This document shows, piece after piece, positions 24,943 to 33,696 of a stretch of 64,000 nt of DNA. Within the stretch, counting starts at the first letter, position 1, and each line of letters opens with the position of its first letter. The stretch is from Saprospiraceae bacterium (GTDB lineage: Bacteria; Bacteroidota; Bacteroidia; Chitinophagales; Saprospiraceae): contig JAHDGU010000013.1 in NCBI GenBank assembly GCA_020627535.1, forward strand, positions 1 to 64,000, written 5' to 3'. The position numbers and the translations under genes are program-made. The notes beneath the pieces were generated by a model. That model worked only from the letters and a program-made list of their open reading frames with translations, searched no databases and was not told the DNA's origin.

Positions 24943-26430
24943 ATGAAACGCCTAGAAAGCATTATCAAATTTCTAAATCGTAAACGGATTTTTTTCTTTG
25001 GGCTTATATGCTTGTCCGTTGGGAGTCAAGAGTTGCCGGCGCAGAGCATATCATTCGAGAGGAGTTCAATTGAGCCACAGTTCCAAGACGCAGATGTCGG
25101 CAATATGGAATTTGCTGACGTTGATGGTGATGGAGATCCTGATCTATTGGTGACTGGAAAAGGAGGTCCCATTGGTACTACGCTGTATATGAATGATGGA
25201 CACGGCAATTTCGAGGAGCAAGAGGACGACGGATTTATTGATGTGTATGCTGGCAATGTAGCATTCGAGGATTTGGATGGTGATGGCGATCTCGATGTGA
25301 TTATATCAGGTCAGGATTTTAGACCTGTATTTTCTACAGAATTTTATTTCAATGATGGTGACGGCAACTTTCTCAGAGATGAGGCCCAGTCTATCAATCT
25401 GAAATTTGGCGACTTTGGTTTGGGAGATATCGACAGTGACGGCGATCCGGATATGGTCATCAATGGTCTTGATGATATGGGAAATTTTCAGAGCCGCTTT
25501 GCTATCAATGATGGTGCTGGAAATTTTACACTAGTCTTCCCACAAGACATCGAGGACATTGATGGTGAGATAGAGCTATTTGACTACAACGGCGATGGTC
25601 ATGACGACCTCGTGCTTCTTGGACTGGATCCGATGGGCGATCAGAGAACGGTCTTGTATAGAGGCGATGGCTTTGGTGGTTTTACCGAACTCCTTGATAC
25701 GGGCATTGACCAGCTGAGTCATGGAGATATCGCTGCAGGGGATGTGGATGGAGATGGTGACATGGATATCATGATCTGTGGTGAATTTGCCCAAGGTGAC
25801 ATCCGCAGCCAAGTTTATCTCAATCAGGGAGCAGATATGTTTGAACATGCCGAGGATATCGCACTAGCCGGAGTATCACTCGGAGAGCTGTCTTTTCAGG
25901 ATTTTGACGTGGATGGAGACTTGGACATATTCTTGATAGGCACAGGTCCTGGTGGTCTGGCTGATAATAGCATCGTTGCCCATGTATATGAAAATCTTGG
26001 AGCTGCTGATTTTGTATTGTCTGATACGCTGATAGGCGCCTATTTTTCGAGCCATGCTGTAGCAGATATAGATGGTGATGAGGATCTTGATCTCGTGTTG
26101 GGAGGGACGACCATCGGTGATCCTGTGAGGGCTACATGGATGTATATCAACCAATCATCCATGAGCGTGAGCGCTAGGCAGCCGGTATCCGATGCAGGGC
26201 TAAGTGTCTATCCCAATCCAGTGCAGGATAGGATTGTCATATCTACGCCTACGGCAACTCGGGTCAAACTTAGCCTTCGAGACCTATCTGGACGCATGGT
26301 CCTGTATATTGCTGACTACCGGAGTGATCAAGTCTTGCCATTAGATCTGGCAGCGGGTCAGTATCTCTTGACGATTGAGGGCGACTCGATGATACATACA
26401 GAGCGTCTGGTGATACTGGGGAACAGATAA
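24943..26430 (+). CDS. Secreted FG-GAP/VCBS-repeat protein with T9SS sorting domain
   Basis: 495 residues from ATG 24943, chosen because it follows the promoter-like site and gives a basic n-region before the signal helix (IFFFGLICLSVGS). Six or seven repeats carry the Ca-binding-like 'DVDGDGDPDLLVTG' signature (FADVDGDGDPD, FEDLDGDGDLD, GDIDSDGDPD, FDYNGDGHDD, GDVDGDGDMD, FDVDGDLD, ADIDGDEDLD), which together form a beta-propeller as in integrin-alpha/VCBS proteins. The C-terminus has SVYPNPVQDRIVI ... GQYLLTIEGD, a type A T9SS sorting domain. It is probably a surface or secreted adhesin-like or carbohydrate-binding protein; the partner is unknown. The repeats may bind calcium. Confidence 0.9.
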   Translation: MKRLESIIKFLNRKRIFFFGLICLSVGSQELPAQSISFERSSIEPQFQDADVGNMEFADVDGDGDPDLLVTGKGGPIGTTLYMNDGHGNFEEQEDDGFIDVYAGNVAFEDLDGDGDLDVIISGQDFRPVFSTEFYFNDGDGNFLRDEAQSINLKFGDFGLGDIDSDGDPDMVINGLDDMGNFQSRFAINDGAGNFTLVFPQDIEDIDGEIELFDYNGDGHDDLVLLGLDPMGDQRTVLYRGDGFGGFTELLDTGIDQLSHGDIAAGDVDGDGDMDIMICGEFAQGDIRSQVYLNQGADMFEHAEDIALAGVSLGELSFQDFDVDGDLDIFLIGTGPGGLADNSIVAHVYENLGAADFVLSDTLIGAYFSSHAVADIDGDEDLDLVLGGTTIGDPVRATWMYINQSSMSVSARQPVSDAGLSVYPNPVQDRIVISTPTATRVKLSLRDLSGRMVLYIADYRSDQVLPLDLAAGQYLLTIEGDSMIHTERLVILGNR

Positions 26431-26522
26431 GTAAGTTGTATCGTCCGATTCAGTCTCATCGATTTCCGATTAGGTCAATAGCATTTTGAGACAGTCAGGC
26501 TGAGGCATATCATTGTAGTATC

Positions 26523-27302
26523 ATGCAGATCAGAGATTTCATTTACGTCATATTTGTCCTTACAGTCTTATCTGTACCCTCAGCATGTGTGCATGATACA
26601 CTTTTGGGCGAAAGCCCTATGATCGACTCCATGATGACTGATACGATGATATTGGATACCATGGTTACTGACACCATGATGGATGACACTACACACCAGG
26701 ATACGATGCAGGGATGTGATACTACGGTGATCTACTTTGAGCAAGATGTATTGCCGATTTTGCGAGGTAGCTGTGCTTTCGCAGGTTGTCATGACGCGGC
26801 TTCGGCTAGAGATGGTGTGATCTTGGTGAGCTATGAGCAAGTCATCAGGACTACCGGGACAGTGCCATTCGATCTGAGTGAGAGCGATCTATATGAGGCG
26901 ATTACGGATGATGATCTTGATAAGCGCATGCCGCCTGAGCCAAGAGATGCATTGAGCCAAGAGGATATAGCTACGATTGCGACGTGGATCCTGCAGGGGG
27001 CAGAGGATCTCGTCTGTGAGGAGGCATCAGATTGTGATATAGACGATGTATCATACGGAGAAGATATATTGCCCGTACTCCGTGTGGAGTGTCAAGGCTG
27101 TCATAGTGGATCCAGCCCATCTGCAGGGATCGCTATGGATGACTACGACGATATCAAGTCGTTGGCAGATAATGGTCTGCTATTTGCTGTCATCAATTGG
27201 GACAGTGGTGTGAGCCCTATGCCCAAAGGACGTGAACAACTTAGTCAGTGTTTTATTGATCAATTGAAAAAGTGGATAGATGAAGGTGCACAGAATAACT
27301 AG
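26523..27302 (+). CDS. Di-motif c-type cytochrome-like lipoprotein with Asp-Thr-Met linker
   Basis: 259 residues. Lipoprotein-type signal with Cys22 (VLSVPSAC). A low-complexity linker follows, with repeats of D-(T/S)-M (SMMTDTMILDTMVTDTMMD). Two haem-binding-like regions come next: C-AFAG-CH (a CX4CH spacing) with RMPPEP as Met region, and CQGCH (standard CxxCH) with SPMPKG. Both sit in the 'DVLPIL...C..CH' layout of planctomycete/Bacteroidota cytochrome c domains. It is predicted to face the periplasm or surface and carry electrons. The next gene overlaps its end by 23 nt and is a one-domain version of its C-terminal half, suggesting duplication. Confidence 0.8.
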   Translation: MQIRDFIYVIFVLTVLSVPSACVHDTLLGESPMIDSMMTDTMILDTMVTDTMMDDTTHQDTMQGCDTTVIYFEQDVLPILRGSCAFAGCHDAASARDGVILVSYEQVIRTTGTVPFDLSESDLYEAITDDDLDKRMPPEPRDALSQEDIATIATWILQGAEDLVCEEASDCDIDDVSYGEDILPVLRVECQGCHSGSSPSAGIAMDDYDDIKSLADNGLLFAVINWDSGVSPMPKGREQLSQCFIDQLKKWIDEGAQNN

Positions 27303-27654
27303 CAAGCTCTTTATACTCGCGGCCCTGGCGGTGTTAAGCTCCTGTTACTACGACTCAGAGGAGGATCTATATCCTGAGCTCGGCTGTAGTACAGATGATA
27401 TGAGCTATGTCAATGATATCTTACCGATTATTGATCAAAACTGTATGGTATGTCATAGTGCGTCGGCCAATTTTGGAGGTGTCACGCTAGAAGGATATGA
27501 CGCCCTTAAGATCTGGGTAGATAATGGAAGGTTTCTTGGATCGATCCGCAGGGATCCGGGCTTCTCACCTATGCCTCAAGGTCAGCCTCAGATTTTGCAA
27601 TGCAATATCGAGAAGATTGAAAGTTGGATCAATGATGGTGCTCCAAATAACTAG
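27280..27654 (+). CDS. Monohaem c-type cytochrome-like lipoprotein
   Basis: 124 residues with lipobox LSSC (Cys22), then SYVNDILPIID-NCMVCH, the haem c attachment motif CxxCH, and FSPMPQG for the distal Met. It closely parallels the second domain of the upstream protein (same DILP, SPMP and final DGAPNN/EGAQNN), so the two arose by duplication. It overlaps the upstream gene by 23 nt. Predicted periplasmic or outer-membrane electron carrier. The redox partner is unknown; the OB-fold, YceI and DUF5777 genes behind it form a common Bacteroidota set. Confidence 0.88.
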   Translation: MKVHRITSKLFILAALAVLSSCYYDSEEDLYPELGCSTDDMSYVNDILPIIDQNCMVCHSASANFGGVTLEGYDALKIWVDNGRFLGSIRRDPGFSPMPQGQPQILQCNIEKIESWINDGAPNN

Positions 27655-27665
27655 ATCACCAGGCT

Positions 27666-28082
27666 ATGAAAAATTCTCGTAAAATACTCATGCTCTTAGC
27701 GATTTTGGTAGTCGGCATTGCCATCGGCAAAGGGGTACAGATGTATACAAAAGGACCAGTGAGTATTGCTGATGAAAAAGTAGACTTGAGCATTTCACCT
27801 CAGTCTTTGATCAAGGATTTTACCACTGACGAAGCTGCTGCCAATACCAAATATATGAATCAAGTCATTCAGGTCGATGGGACTGTGCAGACTGTCGTCA
27901 AAAATGGGGATCAATACCAGGTGTCACTACAGACAGGTAATCCAATGAGTGCAGTGACGGTGACATTTGAAAAAGCTCAAGACCTTAGTAACTACGCTCC
28001 TGGTGATAATATAAAATTGAAAGCTCTCTGTAGCGGCTTTCTCATGGATGTCGAAATGACCAATGGCGTCCTAATTCATTAA
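27666..28082 (+). CDS. OB-fold (tRNA_anti-like) membrane-anchored protein
   Basis: 138 residues with one N-terminal membrane helix (ILMLLAILVVGIAIGKGV) and a small OB-fold domain of the tRNA_anti-like family (LIKDFTTDEAAANTKYMNQVIQVDG ... VKNGDQYQVSLQTG ... YAPGDNIKLKALCSGFLMDVEM). Despite the family name it is not expected to bind tRNA; such proteins are periplasmic and of unknown role. It lies 11 nt behind the cytochrome gene and about 20 nt before the YceI gene, in one operon. Confidence 0.82.
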   Translation: MKNSRKILMLLAILVVGIAIGKGVQMYTKGPVSIADEKVDLSISPQSLIKDFTTDEAAANTKYMNQVIQVDGTVQTVVKNGDQYQVSLQTGNPMSAVTVTFEKAQDLSNYAPGDNIKLKALCSGFLMDVEMTNGVLIH

Positions 28083-28101
28083 GCTTTTGAAACTCTTTAT
28101 C

Positions 28102-28644
28102 ATGAAAAAATACAGTTTTATTTTATTGGCTCTTTTTATTTCTACAGGCGCTTTCGCGCAAAAGCTTTACACCAAAGCAGGGAATATCAAGTTCGTGTCT
28201 GATACGCCGATTGAGACCATAGAGGCCATCAATTCACGAGTGGCGTGTGTAGTGGCTACCGAGGATAATACTATGCAGTGGTCAGCACTGATCAAAAGTT
28301 TTGAATTTGAGAAGGCACTGATGCAGGAGCACTTCAATGAGAATTACATGGAAAGTAACAAATATCCTAAAGCGATATTCTCTGGAGAGATTTCAGAGGG
28401 CACTGTAGAGTGGGGTACTGATGGGAAGTATGAAGTGAAGGTTGCTGGTACGCTTGAGATTCATGGTGTCACACAAGATGTGGAGGTGCCAGCACTCGTG
28501 ATGGTACAAGATGGAATGATATCAACCACTGCCACATTTGTCATCAAGCCAGAGGACTATGAGATTAAAATCCCCAAAGTTGTACGAGATAATATTGCCA
28601 AAGAAGTGACGATCTCCGTACAAGCCAAATTGGAGAGTCTTTAA
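28102..28644 (+). CDS. YceI-family protein
   Basis: 180 residues from ATG 28102 (MKKYSFILLALFISTGAFAQ is a clear signal peptide; a TTG five codons upstream is less likely). YceI features: AGNIKFVSDTPIETIEAINSRV, WSALIKSFEFEKALMQEHFNENYME, KYPKAIFSGEI, GTLEIHGVTQDVEVPA and a C-terminal IPKVVRDNIAKEV strand. It is a periplasmic lipocalin-like protein, probably binding a quinone or other lipid. It is the second YceI in the window; its place between electron carriers and a barrel protein supports a redox role. Confidence 0.9.
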   Translation: MKKYSFILLALFISTGAFAQKLYTKAGNIKFVSDTPIETIEAINSRVACVVATEDNTMQWSALIKSFEFEKALMQEHFNENYMESNKYPKAIFSGEISEGTVEWGTDGKYEVKVAGTLEIHGVTQDVEVPALVMVQDGMISTTATFVIKPEDYEIKIPKVVRDNIAKEVTISVQAKLESL

Positions 28645-28670
28645 GTTTCTCCAGTAACACGAAAAGCCTT

Positions 28671-29546
28671 ATGAAAAACGCTGCCTTCATTTATATATTC
28701 TTAAGTCTATTTCTTGTCTGTGGGTCACTGTCCGCTCAGGACGGTTTGCTCGATCTGCTCGATGAGGAAGATGAGACGGAAATCGTATCCGCAGCCTTTA
28801 AGGCCAATCGCGTTATCAATTTACATAGCATAGAGAATACTGCCAAGGGTGTTCTTGATTTCAAGATATCGCACAGATTTGGGATGGTCAGCAATGGCAT
28901 CTCTGAATTGTTTGGACTGGACCAAGCGTCGATCAGAATAGGTCTAGACTATGGCATCAGTGATCGTCTCATGGTAGGATTTGGCAGGAGTAGCTTTGAG
29001 AAGACACTTGACGGATTTGTCAAGTATCGTATCATCAGACAGTCTACGGGAGCCAAGGAAGTCCCTCTTTCAGTGTCTGCCTTTGCAAGCACCGCGATGG
29101 TGACGACACCCTTTCAGAACCCTGATCGCGAGAATTTTTTTAGCTCGAGGCTTTTTTACGCTGCACAGCTGATCATAGCGCGTAAGTTCTCGGATAATCT
29201 GACGCTACAGATGTCTCCGACTTTGGTACATAGAAATTTGGTCTTGCTCAATTCTGAAGCGAATGATGTCTACTCCATGGCATTTGCCGGAAGGATTAAA
29301 TTGACCAATCGGCTCGCTGTCAACGCAGAATATATCTATGTGCCTGATGGGCAGCTCTTGCCAGGCTTTCGCAATAGTTTTTCTTTGGGGTTTGATATTG
29401 AGACAGGTGGTCACGTCTTTCAGCTTCACTTCACCAATAGCACTAGCATGATCGAAAAAGGCTTTGTGGCAGAAACGGTTGGAGACTGGGGCGATGGTGG
29501 TGTCCACTTTGGCTTCAATATCAGTCGTGTATTTACCGTGAAGTAA
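28671..29546 (+). CDS. DUF5777 outer-membrane beta-barrel protein
   Basis: 291 residues with signal peptide (to about LSAQ) and an acidic short stretch (LLDLLDEEDETE), then repeated amphipathic strands. RVINLHSIENTAKGVLDFKISHRFG and FGLDQASIRIGLDYGISDRLMVGFGRSS match the DUF5777 family, which is restricted to Bacteroidota and often lies beside YceI and cytochrome genes. It is predicted to be an outer-membrane barrel of 10-12 strands; the substrate is unknown. Last gene of the 26523-29546 operon; converges on the thioredoxin-like gene 6 nt away. Confidence 0.85.
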   Translation: MKNAAFIYIFLSLFLVCGSLSAQDGLLDLLDEEDETEIVSAAFKANRVINLHSIENTAKGVLDFKISHRFGMVSNGISELFGLDQASIRIGLDYGISDRLMVGFGRSSFEKTLDGFVKYRIIRQSTGAKEVPLSVSAFASTAMVTTPFQNPDRENFFSSRLFYAAQLIIARKFSDNLTLQMSPTLVHRNLVLLNSEANDVYSMAFAGRIKLTNRLAVNAEYIYVPDGQLLPGFRNSFSLGFDIETGGHVFQLHFTNSTSMIEKGFVAETVGDWGDGGVHFGFNISRVFTVK

Positions 29547-29552
29547 CTCGGC

Positions 29553-30164
29553 CTAGTTATCAATGATGCTCACTAGAGCATTGCCAAATTCTTCCTGGAT
29601 CATTTTACCCTTGTCTTCGAGGTAGATCTTCTGTGTCCGGATGGAAAACTCTTCGTATGGTTCTGGATCGGGAGATGCTTTTCTCTTCATCACCATGTCT
29701 TGTATCTTGATTGGACGAGGTCCCCAGTGCGCCAATACTTCTTCACTTGTAGGGTCCCAGACCACGATGATCGGGATGCTTTTTCCACCATTGGTCAGAA
29801 ATAAATTCATCAATTTTTCATGCTCATCTCGTAGTACATATCTGTCCGTGATCAATTCATTTTCTTCGGCCATTTTATGGATGTAGGGCAATATCTGGGC
29901 AGCGTCTCCACACCAAGATTCTGTGATGACCAGCCACGTCAGTGGTCGTTGGATTTGAGAGAGTAGGGCAGATGTTTCTGGGTAGATCACCGATTTCTTA
30001 TCCAGGCGCCTCATTCGGGCATGATTGAGCTTGGAGAAGTGAATCAGTGTCTCAGATTGCACTGGTCCTGTTGTCTCACCTTTGATCGCATTGTCTTCGC
30101 AGAGTGCTCTATAGGAGGCATAGTCCATAGATTGCTGTAGTGAGCCTATGATGATGTCTTTCAT
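29553..30164 (-). CDS. Thioredoxin-like protein with WCGDA active-site variant
   Basis: 203 residues, cytosolic (no signal peptide). Thioredoxin fold of the Thioredoxin_9 type: WLVITESWCGDAAQILPYI with a single Cys85, so the second Cys of CxxC is replaced, and a cis-Pro region GGKSIPIIVVWD. Family members lack full disulfide oxidoreductase motifs and may be thiol peroxidase or chaperone-like; activity is not established. Convergent with the DUF5777 gene and downstream of the TonB receptor gene. Confidence 0.85.
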   Translation of the reverse strand: MKDIIIGSLQQSMDYASYRALCEDNAIKGETTGPVQSETLIHFSKLNHARMRRLDKKSVIYPETSALLSQIQRPLTWLVITESWCGDAAQILPYIHKMAEENELITDRYVLRDEHEKLMNLFLTNGGKSIPIIVVWDPTSEEVLAHWGPRPIKIQDMVMKRKASPDPEPYEEFSIRTQKIYLEDKGKMIQEEFGNALVSIIDN

Positions 30165-30258
30165 ATCAGCACAAATGCGCAGCAGTCATGATAGGTTTAC
30201 TATATGCCGGAATAGGGGCAGGAAGGGTAATGACCACGACCATTTGTAGTATGTTTCA

Positions 30259-32631
30259 CTATCTACGACGACCGGAGAACACCATGGCTTCGCCTTTGCC
30301 AAATCCATAGCTCACTCCGAGTGTGATAAACCTACCTCTGAGGCCATAAGAGTATACCTCAAAGTGGGGCTGGTCAACAAAGGACTCTTGGATTCTGGAA
30401 GCAAATACATCGCGAATACCAAGATTGGCTACGATCTTCCCTTTGAGAATTTTTTTGCGCACACCAAAATCCATGTGAGCGAAGCCAGACTGTCGCCCCT
30501 GAACTGTCTTAAATCCTGATCTGTAGCTTCCCGTGAGTTCTATATCAAAGCTGGCAGGGAGTTTGATCCTATTGCCAAGTCTTGCAGACCATTGATCACC
30601 TTGAAAGTCAAAGACCTGAGTCTCAAATGAGCCTTTGCGATTGAAATAGTTGTAATTAAAATCAAAATTGAGACTAAGCCATTTTGTTGGATCAAATTTC
30701 CCGTTCGTCTCAAAGCCTATCGTCGAATTGGTGCCGAGATTCTCTGGTCTTCTGATGGCGATATCGTCTTCAAATGTTGTGACGCGCTCCACTACTTCAT
30801 TGGTGAATCTATGATAGAGACTAGAGCTCAGCGATGCTTCACCGATATAGTATATGCTCGTAATCTCATAGGAGTCCGTGAATTCTGGAAGGAGATCAGG
30901 GTTTCCGACGCGAATACTAAAATTGTTACGGAAGTTGAAGAAGGGATTGAGATCCCAAAGTCTCGGTCTGAAGATCCTGCGAGAATATCCCGCTTGCAAA
31001 GAGAACTTTTCTGTGATTTTGTAAGACGTGTGGAAGGTAGGGAAGAAATTGGTAAAGTTTCGATCGTTTTCTTCCTGTGTGTTGACCAGTAGGGTGTTGA
31101 GATCTGTATTCTCAGCTCTTAGCCCAAGCTTTACTCCCCAGACATCGTTTTCGTAGGCGCCAGTGGCATAGATGCCGAGCACGTTTTGATTCCACTCAAA
31201 GTCATTGGTGAAATTGGGATTGACGACAAATTCACCACCCACGAAGTCCTCGACGGTAAAATCATTGCCCACGCTATTGATCACATACATGGCACCTGTT
31301 TCCAAAGACCACTCGTCTGTGATGGGATTTACGTAGTCTGCTTTGAAGGTGTAGTCTACTTGCGAGTAATTTGTCGCGGTCAATTGAGTGTCATCTCTGT
31401 CAAGGCCATTTTTGGTGACGTCTTCAAAGCGGGATGACTGGTCCTTACTGAAGGATCTGCCAAGAGCGCTAAACTGGAGGCTGTGGTCGTCGTTTTCTTC
31501 AAAGGTCTTTTTCCAGTTGAATTCGTACTGCCACTTGGGATTGGTTGCCTCCGTGACTTCGCTGCGCTGCCAGCTAGAGATCAGGTCATTTGCTCGAAAG
31601 AGACTAAAATTATTCACCGATGGTTGATCCTCCAGTTCATAGGCGAAGTTGCCAGATAGCGTGAGGACATTGGATTCATTGAGATAGTAGTCCGCTCCGA
31701 GAGTTAAGTTGAAAAAGCCTTCATTTCTGAATTCTTCTCCATCATTGATCAGTCTCTCACCAGTGATTTTGTTTGTATTGATTGTCTCATTGAGACGTGG
31801 GAGCGAACGGTAGCCAGCGCCAAACTGGGTGAAGAAGTTAAATTTTTCAGTACGTCGGTTGATGCTTCCACCGATGCTATGATTGTCTGGTGTGCCCGTA
31901 TTCACGCTTATGGAGCCGTTCCAGCCCGTTTTTTCCTCTTTTTTGAGGACAATGTTGAGGATGCCAGATGTGCCTGATGCTTCATACTTCGCTGAAGGGT
32001 TGGTGATCACTTCGATCCGGTCGATCATGTCAGCCGTGATACTTCCGAGTGCATTGCCAGAGTCATCGGCTAGTACTGAAGGCTTGCCATCGATCAGGAT
32101 CTGTACGCCGCCGCTTCCGCGCAAATTGACATCACCTTCGATGCTGACCGTCACAGATGGAACATTGTTGAGGACTTCGAGGGCACTCATGCCGGTGCTA
32201 CTGATGTCTTTGCCGACATTGAAGACGCGCTTGTCGAGTTGGAAGACCGTCTTGGATACTTCTCCTTCTATGACCACTTCGTCGAGCAGCTGAGCGTCTG
32301 GCAATAGCTGCACGACTCCTAGGTCTACTTTGCCGCTATTGATCTCAAAAGACTCGATACGCTTTGTAATATAGCCCATGAAGCTTAGCTCGATGTAGAA
32401 GTTTCTCGTAGCGATATTGAGCTCAAATTTCCCTTGGTCATCTGTGCTAGTCCCGGTGAGGATGGATTCTGTGCCAGTCTCATGAGCCGTGACAGAGGCA
32501 TAGGGTATGGCCTCCGATCCATTTGCTTCTTGAAGAGCACCGACGACCGTGACGAACTCTTGTGCAAGGAGTTCGGGGGTAGAAAAAATGATGAGGGAGC
32601 TCACTAGGATGAGTTGTGCAAGCTGTTTCAT
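30259..32631 (-). CDS. TonB-dependent receptor / outer-membrane beta-barrel family protein
   Basis: 790 residues from ATG 32631 (MKQLAQLILVSSLIIFS ... LLAQ is the signal peptide; the frame extends upstream without a better start). A CarboxypepD_reg-like N-terminal domain (EAIPYASVTAHETG ... DDQGKFEL) is followed by a plug (VSIEGDVNLRGSGGVQILIDGKPS ... ITADMIDRIEVITNPSAKYEASGTSG) and a C-terminal barrel (RIFRPRLWDLNPFFN, SLNFDFNYNYF). This is the PF14905-like family lacking a paired SusD. The substrate is unknown, possibly a metal complex or peptide. No SusD or TonB gene is nearby. Confidence 0.9.
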   Translation of the reverse strand: MKQLAQLILVSSLIIFSTPELLAQEFVTVVGALQEANGSEAIPYASVTAHETGTESILTGTSTDDQGKFELNIATRNFYIELSFMGYITKRIESFEINSGKVDLGVVQLLPDAQLLDEVVIEGEVSKTVFQLDKRVFNVGKDISSTGMSALEVLNNVPSVTVSIEGDVNLRGSGGVQILIDGKPSVLADDSGNALGSITADMIDRIEVITNPSAKYEASGTSGILNIVLKKEEKTGWNGSISVNTGTPDNHSIGGSINRRTEKFNFFTQFGAGYRSLPRLNETINTNKITGERLINDGEEFRNEGFFNLTLGADYYLNESNVLTLSGNFAYELEDQPSVNNFSLFRANDLISSWQRSEVTEATNPKWQYEFNWKKTFEENDDHSLQFSALGRSFSKDQSSRFEDVTKNGLDRDDTQLTATNYSQVDYTFKADYVNPITDEWSLETGAMYVINSVGNDFTVEDFVGGEFVVNPNFTNDFEWNQNVLGIYATGAYENDVWGVKLGLRAENTDLNTLLVNTQEENDRNFTNFFPTFHTSYKITEKFSLQAGYSRRIFRPRLWDLNPFFNFRNNFSIRVGNPDLLPEFTDSYEITSIYYIGEASLSSSLYHRFTNEVVERVTTFEDDIAIRRPENLGTNSTIGFETNGKFDPTKWLSLNFDFNYNYFNRKGSFETQVFDFQGDQWSARLGNRIKLPASFDIELTGSYRSGFKTVQGRQSGFAHMDFGVRKKILKGKIVANLGIRDVFASRIQESFVDQPHFEVYSYGLRGRFITLGVSYGFGKGEAMVFSGRRR

Positions 32632-32763
32632 GGGTGTGTTTTGATTATCTGGCCGCCAGTATAACAGTACAAAGGTCGTCTTGTTTGTGGCGATTGCCAC
32701 TGTGTATGCAGTGTTTGGCTGTGCAGGCAGCTAAAATAGATGATGATTTCTTCGATATGAGTC

Positions 32764-32795
32764 TTGGAGAAGCATGATGAATTGCATTAACTTTG
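32764..32795 (+). promoter_or_regulatory. Candidate promoter upstream of the tRNA
   Basis: TTG (32764-32766), 21 nt, TAACTTTG (32788-32795), an exact Bacteroidota -7 match, pointing toward the tRNA about 170 nt away. A nearer but weaker -7 box TATCTTGG lies at 32956-32963. An inverted repeat CATTCGC/GCGAATG (about 32914-32948) lies between. I see no other gene in 32700-32972. Confidence 0.4.
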
Positions 32796-32972
32796 CGCCT
32801 GCTGAAGATCAGAGCTCAATGCGTGCGATCCGTAGTACGTAGGTGGCTTGGTCTGAGGCATGGTACTGAATTGATAGACGTTCGCCCATTGATTTAGTCC
32901 TGTTAGCTGTAGCCATTCGCCTAGGGAGCGTTACGTCAGACGCGAATGAGGAGTATATCTTGGCTGACATGA

Positions 32973-33046
32973 GGTCTCGTAGCTCAACTGGATAGAGCAG
33001 CTGCCTTCTAAGCAGCAGGTTTCAGGTTCGAGTCCTGACGGGATCA
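32973..33046 (+). tRNA. tRNA-Arg (anticodon TCT)
   Basis: A 74-nt cloverleaf. Acceptor stem GGTCTCG pairs with CGGGATC (with G-T pairs), D-stem GCTC/GAGC, anticodon stem GCTGC/GCAGC enclosing loop CTTCTAA with anticodon TCT, T-stem TCAGG/CCTGA with loop TTCGAGT, discriminator A. CCA is not encoded. TCT reads AGA/AGG arginine codons. A terminator follows 14 nt downstream. Confidence 0.95.
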
Positions 33047-33060
33047 CTTAACATCTTTAT

Positions 33061-33096
33061 AAGCCCCTGTGAATGAATAGTTTGCAGGGGCTTTTT
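33061..33096 (+). terminator. Rho-independent terminator of the tRNA-Arg gene
   Basis: AAGCCCCTG ... CAGGGGCTTTTT: an 8-bp G/C-rich stem with a ~15-nt loop and five T residues, right behind the tRNA. Confidence 0.9.
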
Positions 33097-33237
33097 AGTT
33101 TGGAGTCTTGGCATGGAAATGGTGAAGCTCTGAAAAGCACGACGTCGGTAATGGTCATAGCTTCTTTCATTCTAAAACAGCTCTAGAATGATACGTAACC
33201 GTGCAAATCCTATGTAGATTGGAGTATATTGCGCATT

Positions 33238-33276
33238 GTCTGAATCAGGATTCTTGGGATTTCAGGATGATAAGAT
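33238..33276 (+). repeat. Left terminal inverted repeat of the GxxExxY unit
   Basis: Begins with GTCTGAATCAGGATTC (33238-33253), whose exact reverse complement is at 33721-33736. Weaker matching continues inward (GGGATTTCAGGATGATAAGAT against the complement of 33697-33716). GGAT recurs every 9-10 nt. The gene's ATG is 7 nt past the repeat. Confidence 0.85.
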
Positions 33277-33282
33277 GGAAAG

Positions 33283-33675
33283 ATGACTTTGGATGAGTTA
33301 ACATACAAAATCAATGGGTGTGCCATGAAAGTGCACAATACCTTAGGGAGCGGATTTCAAGAGGTGATTTATCAGCGTTGTCTTGCAATCGAACTGGAGC
33401 GGGCAGGTCTGACCTTTGCCAGAGAACAGTCACATGTGATCTACTATGAGGGAATTGAGGTAGGTACGCGAAGAGCTGATTTTATCGTAGATGATCGGGT
33501 GGTGGTAGAGCTAAAAGCGATGATTGATCTAGCTGATGTTCATCTTGCCCAAGCAAAAAATTATGTAGTAGCATACAATAAGCCTATCGGGTTATTGATC
33601 AATTTTGGCGCAAAAAGTCTACAGTTCAAAAAGATATACAACACAAACAAGAAATTCAATCCTACGAATCCCTAA
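33283..33675 (+). CDS. GxxExxY protein (small PD-(D/E)XK nuclease-like)
   Basis: 130 residues. The family signature G24-F-Q-E27-V-I-Y30 is present, followed by a PD-(D/E)XK-type core: D66 in RRADFIVDD and E76-L-K78 in VVVELKAM, then a conserved helix with QAKNYVVAYN and GLLINFG. This widespread family often occurs in multiple copies per genome and its function is unknown; the fold suggests DNA cleavage. The gene fills a 499-bp unit bounded by ~40-bp imperfect inverted repeats and lies between a tRNA/terminator and an unrelated barrel gene. That looks like a mobile or once-mobile cassette. An RBS-like GGAAAG precedes the ATG. Confidence 0.9.
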   Translation: MTLDELTYKINGCAMKVHNTLGSGFQEVIYQRCLAIELERAGLTFAREQSHVIYYEGIEVGTRRADFIVDDRVVVELKAMIDLADVHLAQAKNYVVAYNKPIGLLINFGAKSLQFKKIYNTNKKFNPTNP

Positions 33676-33696
33676 ATCCAGACAGTCAAATAGCTA

